Shown here: positions 1 to 6,949 of the stretch, one piece after another | How positions within the stretch are numbered: position 1 is the first letter of the stretch | Layout of the letters: every line of letters begins with the position of its first letter | The notes under the pieces: model-generated | What the model saw: the letters and a program-made list of their open reading frames with translations, nothing else | Databases searched by the model: none | What the model was told of the DNA's origin: nothing | NCBI GenBank assembly: GCA_029778535.1 | Contig: JAKOQB010000204.1 | Span: 1-37,797, forward strand | Direction: 5' to 3' | Source of the DNA: Pseudomonadota bacterium | GTDB lineage: Bacteria; Pseudomonadota; Gammaproteobacteria; Burkholderiales; Burkholderiaceae_F | DNA: 37,797 nucleotides | Position numbers and translations under genes: made by a program

Positions 1-321
1 GCCGTCGGGAACACGCTCGCGTCCCAGGTCAATGCCGACAAAGCACCGCAACGCGGTGCTGTCCAGCAGCGCTTCCTCGCAGGCCTCATCGGCCAGGTTG
101 AACCAGTGCTGCACGAAGTACATGCGCAGCATGCGCTCAAGACCCACCGGCGGCCGGCCGTTGCCGGCCTTCGGATAGTGCGGCTCGATCACCGCACACA
201 ATTCGGCCCACGGCACGATCTGCTGCATCGTCGCCAAAAACAGATCGCGCTTGGTCGGCCGCCGGTATTGCTCGAATCCGGCGCCTTGATCGGCCGCCAC
301 GGCCAGGGTCTGCTGTCTCAT
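1..321 (-). CDS. IS5-family transposase, N-terminal fragment (cut by window edge)
   Basis: The visible 107 codons start at the ATG at 321-319 and run off the window. The protein begins MRQQTLAVAADQGAGFEQY and contains a stretch with the hallmarks of the IS5-type N-terminal domain: KRDLFLATMQQIVPW, then HYPKAGNGRPPVGLERMLR, then HWFNLADEACEEALLDS, and a segment LRCFVGIDLGRERVPDG at the edge. In the family this region precedes the DDE catalytic core, none of whose acidic residues is visible here. Whether the gene is intact cannot be judged. The gene points away from the transporter cassette at 447 and has no functional link to it beyond position. Confidence 0.88.
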   Translation of the reverse strand, partial: MRQQTLAVAADQGAGFEQYRRPTKRDLFLATMQQIVPWAELCAVIEPHYPKAGNGRPPVGLERMLRMYFVQHWFNLADEACEEALLDSTALRCFVGIDLGRERVPDG

Positions 322-395
322 GCACGGCTCCGCTGCGTCAAACCAGCAACTCGTAACGCGTCACCTCTGCTTTGGTGGACTTGTTCAGCATTGCC
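1..395 (-). mobile_element. IS5-family insertion sequence, 5' end only
   Basis: This is the left end, in transposase orientation, of an IS5-family element; the rest lies outside the window. Three things support it: the partial transposase gene at 1-321, a terminal sequence on the minus strand reading GGCAATGCTGAACAAGTCC from position 395 inward that resembles IS5-group inverted-repeat ends, and a 4-bp TTAG (CTAA) just outside, matching the YTAR target-site preference of the IS5 subgroup. The second inverted repeat cannot be seen, so element length and intactness are unknown. The terminus lies 51 bp before the start codon of the downstream binding-protein gene. Confidence 0.8.
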
Positions 396-399
396 TTAG
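396..399. repeat. Target-site duplication TTAG flanking the IS5-type element
   Basis: TTAG (CTAA on the other strand) directly abuts the IS terminus at 395. It fits the 4-bp YTAR duplications made by IS5-subgroup elements. The matching copy at the other end lies outside the window, so this is inferred from one side only. Confidence 0.55.
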
Positions 400-434
400 G
401 CCCCGGCCTGCGCCGCGGCGACGAGCATCAACCG

Positions 435-443
435 AGGAGGAAG
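435..443 (+). promoter_or_regulatory. Ribosome binding site that fixes the start of the ABC binding-protein gene
   Basis: GAGGAGGAA lies 3-11 bases upstream of the ATG at 447. This strong Shine-Dalgarno sequence and the signal peptide that follows decide the start. The reading frame stays open further upstream into the IS end, but that extension has no signal for translation. Confidence 0.75.
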
Positions 444-446
444 ACG

Positions 447-1721
447 ATGAGACGATGGTTTGCAATGCTGCTCGCCGCGCTGTGCGTGGCGGTCGCTCCC
501 GCACGCGCCGCCACCGAACTGACGTTCTATTACCCGATCGCCGTCGGCGGGCCGCTGACCAAGGTGATCGACGGCTACGCGCGCGAGTTCGAGAAGGCGC
601 ACCCGGACATCAAGGTCAACCCGATCTACGCCGGCAACTACGATGACGCGCGCATCAAGGCGCTCGCGGCGCTGAAGGCCGGGCAGTCGGCGCCGCTGTC
701 GGTGCTGTTCTCGATCGACATCTACGAACTGCTCGAGCAGGACGCGATCGTCGCCTGGGACGACGTCGCCGCCTCGGCCGAGGACAAGGCGTGGCTCAAA
801 TCCTTCTACCCCGCGCTGATGGCCAACGGCACCTACAAGGGCAAGGTGTACGGCATCCCGTTCCAGCGCTCGACCATCGTGCTGTACTGGAACAAGGACG
901 CGTTCAAGGAAGCCGGCCTCGACCCGGACAAGCCGCCCGCCAACTGGGACGAGATGGTGACAATGGCAACCAAGCTGGTGAAGAAGGACGCGGCCGGCAA
1001 CGTCACGCGCTGGGGCGTGATGGTGCCGTCCACCGGCTACGCGTACTGGATGTTCCAGGCCTTCGCGCGGCAGAACGGGCACGACCTGATGAACCGCGAA
1101 GGCAACGCGACCAACTACGCCCATCCGGACGTGATCGCAGCGTTGCAGTTCTGGCGCGATCTGGGCGCCAAGCACAAGGTGATGCCCGAGGGCACGGTCG
1201 AATGGGGCACGCTGCGGCAGGCGTTCACCGAAGGCAAGACCGCGATGATGTGGCACACGACCGGCAACCTGACCGCGGTGCGCGACAGCGCCAAGTTTCC
1301 GTTCGGCGTGGCGATGCTGCCGGCGTCCAAGCAGCGCGGCTCGCCGACCGGCGGCGGCAACTTCTATCTGTTCAAGAAGACCACGCCCGAGGAGCGCAAG
1401 GCCGCACTCGCGTTCGTGAAGTGGATGACGCAGCCCGAGCGCGCCGCCGACTGGAGCATGGCGACCGGTTACGTGGCCACGCGTCCCGACGCGTACGAGA
1501 CGCCGAAGCTCAAGGCCTATGCGGCGAGCTTCCCGCAGGCGGTGGTCGCGCGCGACCAGTTCCAGTACGCGACGCCGGAACTGTCGACGTTCCAGACCGG
1601 CCGCGTGAGGAAACTCCTCGATGACGCGATCCAGGCCGCGCTGACGGGACAGAAGCCGCCCGCCGACGCGCTGAAGGCCGCGCAACAGGAAGCCGACCGG
1701 CTGCTGAAGCCGTATCGGTGA
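447..1721 (+). CDS. ABC transporter periplasmic binding protein, CUT1 (UgpB-like) family
   Basis: This 424-residue protein is the extracytoplasmic solute receptor of a carbohydrate or glycerol-phosphate importer. It starts MRRWFAMLLAALCVAVAPARA, a Sec signal peptide with a likely cleavage after the ARA at residues 19-21, then ATELTFYYPIAVGG. The fold is that of cluster B (family 1) binding proteins: alternating helix-strand segments, an early YAREFEKAHPDIKV motif, VLYWNKDAF near the hinge, and a C-terminal FVKWMTQPERAADW segment. A glycine-rich loop (SPTGGGNFYLF) sits where UgpB has its ligand loop. Two permease genes follow, so this is the first gene of the cassette. The substrate is not settled: sn-glycerol-3-phosphate, a glycerophosphodiester or a sugar are all possible. 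The IS5 element ends 51 bp upstream and may have changed the promoter. Confidence 0.88.
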   Translation: MRRWFAMLLAALCVAVAPARAATELTFYYPIAVGGPLTKVIDGYAREFEKAHPDIKVNPIYAGNYDDARIKALAALKAGQSAPLSVLFSIDIYELLEQDAIVAWDDVAASAEDKAWLKSFYPALMANGTYKGKVYGIPFQRSTIVLYWNKDAFKEAGLDPDKPPANWDEMVTMATKLVKKDAAGNVTRWGVMVPSTGYAYWMFQAFARQNGHDLMNREGNATNYAHPDVIAALQFWRDLGAKHKVMPEGTVEWGTLRQAFTEGKTAMMWHTTGNLTAVRDSAKFPFGVAMLPASKQRGSPTGGGNFYLFKKTTPEERKAALAFVKWMTQPERAADWSMATGYVATRPDAYETPKLKAYAASFPQAVVARDQFQYATPELSTFQTGRVRKLLDDAIQAALTGQKPPADALKAAQQEADRLLKPYR

Positions 1722-1726
1722 GTAGC

Positions 1727-1813
1727 CGTTGCCCGTTGCCGGTTGTCCGTTGTCCGTATGGACCTTCGCGCGATGACGACCAACGGATAACGAGCAACCG
1801 ACAACGAGCAGCG
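1727..1813. repeat. Inverted pair of heptamer tandem arrays (element A)
   Basis: The gap between the binding-protein and permease genes is filled by two arms of exact 7-bp register. The left arm (1727-1761) reads CGTTGCC, CGTTGCC, GGTTGTC, CGTTGTC, then a degenerate unit. The right arm (1779-1813) holds five units whose reverse complements are CGTTGGT, CGTTATC, GGTTGCT, CGTTGTC and CGCTGCT in order along the strand. The arms are imperfectly complementary over about 30 bp around a 17-21 bp loop, so the transcript could fold into a long hairpin with several G-U pairs. Its function is unknown. It could modulate the ratio of binding protein to permease, as intercistronic hairpins do in other import operons. 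See the similar element at 19074-19173. Confidence 0.7.
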
Positions 1814-1818
1814 ATCCA

Positions 1819-2682
1819 ATGAAGCACGTCTACGGCTGGCTGCTGCTGACGCCGGCCGCGATCCTGCTCGTCGCGTTCACGCATTACCCGGCCGCGGCGA
1901 CCTTCGTCGACAGCTTCTTCTCCACCGGGACGGCGATCCGGCCGTCCCGGTTCGTCGGCCTGGCGAACTACGCGGCGCTCGCCGACGACCCGGTGTTCTG
2001 GCAGGTGCTGTGCAACAACTTCTGGTTCGCGCTCGGCACGATTCCGACCGCGATCGCCATCGCGCTGGTGATGGCGCTGTGGGTCAACGACAAGCTACCG
2101 GCGCGCGCGCTGGTGCGGCTGGCGTATTTCACGCCGACCATTTTGCCGATGATCGCGGTGGCCAACCTGTGGCTGTTCTTCTACACGCCGCAGATCGGCC
2201 TCATCGACCAGGTGGGCGCGCTGTTCGGCGCGCCGAGCCACAACTGGCTCGGCGATCAGCACACGGTGCTTGGCGCCACGATGCTGATGGTGATCTGGAA
2301 AGAAGCGGGCTTCTTCATGATCTTCTACCTCGCCGCCTTGCAGTCGCTGCCGCCGGAGCTGGAAGAAGCCGCGAAGATCGAGGGCGCGTCGCGCTGGTAC
2401 TTTTTCTGGCGCGTGACGTTTCCGCTGCTGATGCCGACGACGCTGTTCGTGCTGGTCAACGCGACGATCAATTCGTTCAAGCTGGTCGATCACCTGTTCA
2501 TCCTGACCAAGGGCGGGCCGGACAACGCGTCGAGCCTGCTGCTGTACTACATCTACCAGGTCGCGTTCAGCTACTTCGACACCGCGTATGCGGCCACGCT
2601 GACCGTGGTGCTGCTCGCGTTGCTGGCCAGTTTCGCCGTGCTGCAGTTCCTGCTGATCGAAAAACGGGTGCACTACCGGTGA
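1819..2682 (+). CDS. ABC transporter permease, CUT1 family (UgpA-like)
   Basis: This 287-residue inner-membrane protein begins MKHVYGWLLLTPAAILLVAF and has about six hydrophobic segments, the usual size and layout of the first permease of CUT1 importers. The cytoplasmic EAA loop that contacts the ATPase is clear from residue 182 (EEAAKIEGASRWYFFWRV). The C-terminal end (LLIEKRVHYR) resembles that of UgpA. It should pair with the permease encoded next, whose GTG start overlaps this gene's stop codon as GTGA. The upstream neighbour is separated by the heptamer hairpin element. The family assignment is firm; the transported substrate is inferred only from resemblance to the Ugp branch. Confidence 0.9.
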   Translation: MKHVYGWLLLTPAAILLVAFTHYPAAATFVDSFFSTGTAIRPSRFVGLANYAALADDPVFWQVLCNNFWFALGTIPTAIAIALVMALWVNDKLPARALVRLAYFTPTILPMIAVANLWLFFYTPQIGLIDQVGALFGAPSHNWLGDQHTVLGATMLMVIWKEAGFFMIFYLAALQSLPPELEEAAKIEGASRWYFFWRVTFPLLMPTTLFVLVNATINSFKLVDHLFILTKGGPDNASSLLLYYIYQVAFSYFDTAYAATLTVVLLALLASFAVLQFLLIEKRVHYR

Positions 2683-3497
2683 GACTCCTCGGCACGCGCG
2701 CACCGCTGCTGGAAACCGGCGCCGCCTGGCTGCTGGCGCTGCTGTGGCTGGCACCGCTCGCCTATGCGTTCTGGGCCGCGTTTCATCCGGCCGAACTCGC
2801 CACCCACTTCAAGCTGTTGTCGCCGCTGACGCTCGCCAACTTTGCCAAGGCGTGGACCTTCGCGCCTTTTCCGCGCCATTTGCTGAACACGGTCGTGCTG
2901 GTCACGATGATCCTGTCGGCGCAGTTCGTGCTGTGCACGCTCGCCGGCTACGCGTTCGCGCGCTTCGACTTCGCGGGGCGCGACCTTGCGTTCGGGCTGA
3001 TGCTGGTGCAACTGATGGTGATGCCCGAGGTGCTGATCGTCGAGAACTACCGCATCATGAGCCGGCTCGGGCTGGTCGACACCATCGTCGGCATCGGCCT
3101 GCCGTACATGGCGAGCGCGTTCGGCATCTTCCTGCTGCGGCAGACCTTCAAGACCGTGCCGCGCGAGCTGGAGGACGCGGCGCGCGTCGAAGGCTGCAGC
3201 TTTCTCGGCGTGCTGTGGCGCGTGTACGTGCCGCTGGCGCGGCCAACGTACCTCGCGTACGGGCTGGTGTCGGTCAGCTACCACTGGAACAACTTCCTGT
3301 GGCCGCTGGTGATCACCAATTCGGTCGAGACACGGCCGCTGACGGTGGGACTGGCGATCTTCGGCGCGCCCGAGTCCGGCGTCGACTGGGCGGTGATCAG
3401 CGCCGGCACGCTGACCGCGGTGGCGCCGCTGCTGGTCGCGTTCCTGCTGTTCCAGCGACAATTCATCCAGTCCTTCATGCAGGCGGGGATCAAGTGA
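2679..3497 (+). CDS. ABC transporter permease, CUT1 family (UgpE/MalG-like)
   Basis: This second inner-membrane permease has 272 residues. The start is the GTG at 2679, overlapping the preceding stop (GTGA); the frame is open further upstream but only inside the previous gene. The EAA loop is at residue 165 onward (EDAARVEGCSFLGVLWRV) and is followed by the typical NNFLWPLVIT segment of MalG/UgpE-type proteins. About six hydrophobic segments are visible. It would form the heterodimeric channel with the upstream permease. The importer still needs an ATP-binding subunit, and none is encoded downstream: the next gene, overlapping by 4 bp, is a hydrolase. The ATPase may lie left of the IS element or be shared with another system. 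Confidence 0.9.
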   Translation: MRLLGTRAPLLETGAAWLLALLWLAPLAYAFWAAFHPAELATHFKLLSPLTLANFAKAWTFAPFPRHLLNTVVLVTMILSAQFVLCTLAGYAFARFDFAGRDLAFGLMLVQLMVMPEVLIVENYRIMSRLGLVDTIVGIGLPYMASAFGIFLLRQTFKTVPRELEDAARVEGCSFLGVLWRVYVPLARPTYLAYGLVSVSYHWNNFLWPLVITNSVETRPLTVGLAIFGAPESGVDWAVISAGTLTAVAPLLVAFLLFQRQFIQSFMQAGIK

Positions 3498-4348
3498 CGC
3501 TGAAGTTGATCACCTGGAACATTCAGTGGTGCCGCGGCGTCGACGGGCGCGTGGATCCGGCGCGCATCGTCGAGCACGCGCGCGCGTTCGCCGACTTCGA
3601 CGTACTGTGCCTGCAGGAGGTGGCGGCGAACTTCCCGGCGCTCGCGGGAAGCCGCGGAGAAAACCAGTTCGAGCTGCTCGCGCAACTGCTGCCCGGGTAC
3701 ACCGCGATCCCCGGCGCCGGCGTCGATGCGCTTGCGCCCGACGGTTCGCGGCGCGCATTCGGCAACCTGATCCTGTCGCGCCTTCCGGTGCTGCAGGCGC
3801 TACGCGTGCAACTGCCGTGGCCGGCCGATCCGGAAGTCAAGAGCATGCCGCGCGTGCTGATCGATGCCACCGTGCAAGCGCCGTTCGGCCCGCTGCGCGT
3901 GATGACCACGCACCTGGAGTACTACTCGGCGCGGCAGCGCTCCGCACAGGTAGCGGCGATCCGCTCGCATCACGCGGAGGCGTGCGACCGCGCGCGGCGG
4001 CCCGGCGCGCGCGGCAAACCGGAAACGCCGTTTCAATCGTACCCGCAGACGGCCTCCGCGATCCTGACGGCCGACTTCAACTTCCGCCCCGACGATCTGC
4101 TGTACGCGCGCCTGCAGGCGCCGTTTCCGCACGGCGCGCCGGCGTTGGTCGATGCCTGGACGCTCGCGCATCCGGGCGCACCGCACGCGCACACCAACGG
4201 CGTGTACGACCGCGTGCAGTGGCCGCAGCCGTATGCATGCGACTTCATCTTCGTCACCGACGACCTGCGCGCGCGCGTGCGCCGAGTCGAGGTCGAATCC
4301 GTCACGCAGGCGTCGGATCACCAGCCGGTGCTGAGCGAGCTTTCGTAG
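3494..4348 (+). CDS. Endonuclease/exonuclease/phosphatase (EEP) family hydrolase
   Basis: This 284-residue protein has the metal-dependent EEP fold shared by exonuclease III, sphingomyelinases and inositol phosphatases. The visible active-site set is complete: N9 in TWNIQW, E42 in CLQEV, H140 in TTHLEY, D194 and N196 in TADFNF, D250 in CDFIF, and D275-H276 in ASDHQP. The start is a GTG that overlaps the permease stop (GTGA), implying translational coupling to the transporter. There is no signal peptide, so it should act in the cytoplasm. In ugp operons the last gene is often ugpQ, a glycerophosphodiester phosphodiesterase. This unrelated hydrolase occupies the same slot and could process an imported phosphodiester. 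That role is inference; a DNA-acting nuclease cannot be excluded. Confidence 0.85.
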   Translation: MTLKLITWNIQWCRGVDGRVDPARIVEHARAFADFDVLCLQEVAANFPALAGSRGENQFELLAQLLPGYTAIPGAGVDALAPDGSRRAFGNLILSRLPVLQALRVQLPWPADPEVKSMPRVLIDATVQAPFGPLRVMTTHLEYYSARQRSAQVAAIRSHHAEACDRARRPGARGKPETPFQSYPQTASAILTADFNFRPDDLLYARLQAPFPHGAPALVDAWTLAHPGAPHAHTNGVYDRVQWPQPYACDFIFVTDDLRARVRRVEVESVTQASDHQPVLSELS

Positions 4349-4477
4349 CGTGTTGACGGCGCGCAGAATCGCGCGCGTCATCGCGTGCAAACCAATCGCC
4401 TGATCCGGCGAGGTCCGAACGGCCGAAGCGGCCGCAAGTTCGGCGCGGAATCGGTGATACTTCGCCCCGATTCTCCG

Positions 4478-5302
4478 ATGCCGCAGCTTCTCCAACACCC
4501 CGCGATCCAGGCGGGCGCAGCGCCACTCGTCGTCGCACTGATCGTCATGCTCGCGCTCGGCCGCACGCGGTTCGGCGGGCTGGCGATCGCCGCGGCATTC
4601 GCCACTGCGGTCGCGCTCGCGTCCGGCTTCGCCTTCACGCCGCTGACCGCGACGCGCAAGATCGTGCTGCTCACGCTCGGCGCGTCCGCGCTCGGCGTGG
4701 TACTCGACCTCGTGCTGTCGCCGGGCCGGATGCGCGCCATGCTGGTCGCGCTCGCCGCGGCCGCGGCGACGCTGTGGGTCTTCTGGCCGGTGCTCGCCAA
4801 CAAACCGCTCGCCGAGGCCGCGCTGCTCGGCGCCACCGCAGTCCTCCTCACCGCGTGGCTTGCCGGCTATGTCGATGCGGCGCTCGCGCCGCGGCCGGTC
4901 GAATGCGGCGCGGCGGTGCTGCAGCTCGGGCTCGGCGCCGGCGCGCTCGCGATCCTCGGTGGTTCCGCGCTGTTCGCGCAGTACGGCATCGCGCTCGGCG
5001 CGGGCGCCGGCGCTTATCTGTTGCCGACGTTGTTCGCCAATCAGGCGCGCGCGGCCGGCGCCACGCTCGGGTTGGCGGGCGCCGCGGGCGCCGGGTGGGT
5101 CGCATCGGGCGCGCTGATCCTCGCACAGTTGCAGTGGTACGCGGCCGCGCTGCTCGCGCTGGTGCCGCTCGCGGCCCGCATTCCCATCGCGACGCGCGCG
5201 CCGGTTGCGGTGCGTACGGTCATCCATGCGCTGCTCGCCGCCATCCCCGCGATCGCGGCGGCGGCTGCCGCGTATTACGGCGCTCGGGGCGGCGCCGGTT
5301 GA
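4478..5302 (+). CDS. Ala-rich integral membrane protein of unknown function
   Basis: I do not recognise this protein. From the ATG at 4478 it has 274 residues, starting MPQLLQHPAIQAGAAPLVVA, with roughly eight to nine hydrophobic segments separated by short loops and almost no soluble domain. The composition is dominated by Ala, Leu and Gly, with few charged residues except short RTRFGG, ATRK and SPGRMR turns that probably face the cytoplasm. The frame is open back to about 4385, but those extra residues are polar and arginine-rich and have no ribosome binding site, so I prefer 4478. The gene follows the EEP hydrolase by about 130 bp, which contain a 9-bp GC-rich stem with one bulge (4355-4380), and is followed 46 bp later by the yceI gene. 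Confidence 0.6.
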   Translation: MPQLLQHPAIQAGAAPLVVALIVMLALGRTRFGGLAIAAAFATAVALASGFAFTPLTATRKIVLLTLGASALGVVLDLVLSPGRMRAMLVALAAAAATLWVFWPVLANKPLAEAALLGATAVLLTAWLAGYVDAALAPRPVECGAAVLQLGLGAGALAILGGSALFAQYGIALGAGAGAYLLPTLFANQARAAGATLGLAGAAGAGWVASGALILAQLQWYAAALLALVPLAARIPIATRAPVAVRTVIHALLAAIPAIAAAAAAYYGARGGAG

Positions 5303-5348
5303 GTTCGCCCCTGTCTTCCTCACTCCCATTGCCGCACAGGAGCTCTGC

Positions 5349-5945
5349 ATGTCGAAGTCCTGCCGCACCCTGCTGCCCGCCGCCCTGCTCGCGTATGCCT
5401 GCGCGCCGGCCGCCGCCTCCGACTCCTACACGATCGACCCGTACCACACCTACGTGCACTTCGAGGTCGACCACCTCGGCATGTCAAAGATGCGCGGCCG
5501 CTTCGACAAGACCTCCGGCAAATTCACGCTCGATTCGTCGAAGAAGACCGGCTCGGTCGAGATCACCGTGCACACCGCGTCGATCAGCACCGGCGACAAC
5601 GACAAGGGCACGCGTCCGCGCTCGCGCGACGAGCACCTGCGCGCGGCCGACTTCTTCAACACGGCGGAGTTCCCGACCATGACGTTCAAGTCGACCAGGG
5701 TCGCATGGAAAGGCGATGCGCCGGCGTCGATCGAAGGCAATCTCACGCTGCTCGGTGTCACCAAACCGCTCACGCTGACGATCGAGCACTGGCGCTGCGG
5801 CGCGAACCCGATGAACAAGCGCGAGATGTGCGGCGCCAACGCCACGGGTACGATCAAGCGCTCCGACTTCGGCATGAAGTACGCGCTGCCGGGGGTGGGC
5901 GACGAGCAGAAGCTGTGGATCGAGATCGAGGGCTACAAGGATTGA
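5349..5945 (+). CDS. YceI-family periplasmic protein
   Basis: This is a 198-residue secreted protein of the YceI family, which form a lipocalin-like beta-barrel that binds isoprenoid-type lipids. It has a signal peptide (MSKSCRTLLPAALLAYACAP, cleavage likely after PAAA) and then the family opening SDSYTIDPYHTYVHFEVDHL. Other family marks are SGKFTLD, the SRDEHLRAADFFNTAEFPTM block, a GNLTLLGVTKPLTL strand pair and a C-terminal GVGDEQKLWIEIEG. Two cysteines (CGANPMNKREMC) may form a disulfide in the periplasm. The ribosome site CAGGAG lies just upstream of the ATG. Its stop codon overlaps the TTG start proposed for the dehydrogenase gene. Family placement is firm; the ligand is unknown. Confidence 0.9.
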   Translation: MSKSCRTLLPAALLAYACAPAAASDSYTIDPYHTYVHFEVDHLGMSKMRGRFDKTSGKFTLDSSKKTGSVEITVHTASISTGDNDKGTRPRSRDEHLRAADFFNTAEFPTMTFKSTRVAWKGDAPASIEGNLTLLGVTKPLTLTIEHWRCGANPMNKREMCGANATGTIKRSDFGMKYALPGVGDEQKLWIEIEGYKD

Positions 5946-6949
5946 AGATCCTCCGCACCGACCGCGAACTGGAGTGCCCGCGCATCGACGCGGCGCTGCG
6001 CGCGCGCGGTGCGGACCTCGTGCTGCTGCCCGAGGACATCGCGGAGGACGATCTCGTCGAAGCCGCCCGCGACGCCGTGCTGATCCTAATGTGCTACACG
6101 CCGATCACCGCGCGGGTGATCGACGCCGCGCGCGAGCTGCGCGGCATCGTCAAGTACGGGGTGGGCATCGACGCGATCGACATCGACGCGGCCAGGGCGC
6201 GACGGATCCCGGTCGTCAACGTGCCCGAGTACGCGGAGGACACCGTCGCCGAGGGCGCGTTCACCCTGCTGCTCGCGCTGGCGAAGAAGCTGCTGCCGCT
6301 GCACCGCGCGATGCAGACGGAAGGATGGGCGTGGCCGACGGCGCAGTGGCTGGCGAACGACATCGCCGGCAAGACGATCGGCCTGGTCGGCGTCGGCCGC
6401 ATCGGCCGCAGCCTGGCGCGGATGGCAGCCGGCTTCCGCGCGAGCGTGCTGGGCTACGACCCGTACGTGAGCGACGCCGACATGCGCAGCGCGGGCGTGC
6501 GCAAGCGCGAGCACCTCGATGCGATGCTCGCCGAATGCGACTTCGTGTCGGTCCACTGCGTGCTGAACGACGACACGCGCCACCTGATCGGCGAACGCGA
6601 GCTGTGTTCGATGAAGCCAACCGCGTTTCTGATCAACGTGTCGCGCGGCGCGATCGTCGATGAGGCCGCACTGCTGCACGCGCTGCACGCGCGCACGATC
6701 GCCGGCGCGGCGCTCGATGTCTACAGCCAGGAGCCGTTGACCAAGCAAGGCCATCCGCTGAGCGCGCTGTTCACGATGGACAACGTGATCCTGCTGCCGC
6801 ACCTGACCTTCTACACGCACGAGGCGATGCAGCGTCTTGAGGACGAAACGCTCGAGCGCTGCTCCGAGATCCTCGAAGGCCGGCCGGTAACGGTGAAGTC
6901 GCGCGATCCGCGGTTGACTTCGCAGCGGTTCGGCGTCGTCTTCAGATGA
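5942..6949 (+). CDS. D-isomer-specific 2-hydroxyacid dehydrogenase
   Basis: This 335-residue cytoplasmic NAD(P)-dependent oxidoreductase belongs to the D-2-hydroxyacid dehydrogenase superfamily (SerA, CtBP, glyoxylate reductases). The Rossmann motif is GVGRIG at residues 150-155. The catalytic triad is visible as R235 (NVSRGAIVDE), E264 (YSQEP) and H287 (PHLTF). The N-terminal substrate domain carries the usual KYGVGIDAIDIDAA turn. The best-fitting start is a TTG at 5942 overlapping the yceI stop, which gives MKILRTDRELECPRID; any upstream extension would lie wholly within yceI. There is no C-terminal ACT domain, so it is not a long SerA. The substrate cannot be assigned. The 3' end overlaps the convergent phnE gene by 8 bp. 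Confidence 0.88.
   Translation: MKILRTDRELECPRIDAALRARGADLVLLPEDIAEDDLVEAARDAVLILMCYTPITARVIDAARELRGIVKYGVGIDAIDIDAARARRIPVVNVPEYAEDTVAEGAFTLLLALAKKLLPLHRAMQTEGWAWPTAQWLANDIAGKTIGLVGVGRIGRSLARMAAGFRASVLGYDPYVSDADMRSAGVRKREHLDAMLAECDFVSVHCVLNDDTRHLIGERELCSMKPTAFLINVSRGAIVDEAALLHALHARTIAGAALDVYSQEPLTKQGHPLSALFTMDNVILLPHLTFYTHEAMQRLEDETLERCSEILEGRPVTVKSRDPRLTSQRFGVVFR

Noticed and set aside
372..446. Earlier start of the binding-protein gene inside the IS terminus
   Set aside because: The frame is open, but the extension begins within the IS end, would destroy the signal peptide, and a strong ribosome site precedes the ATG at 447.
4349..4390. Terminator after the EEP hydrolase gene
   Set aside because: A GC-rich stem with one bulge is present at about 4355-4380, but no T tract follows, so intrinsic termination is not supported.
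5942..6949. Dehydrogenase as a phosphite dehydrogenase (PtxD) working with the convergent phn/ptx-type importer
   Set aside because: Family, length (335 residues) and neighbourhood are tempting. PtxD needs a lysine (Lys76) in its CALKGFDN segment, while the aligned segment here is VKYGVGID with valine at that place, and the general sequence is closer to CtBP/SerA-type enzymes. The gene is also convergent with, not part of, the importer operon.
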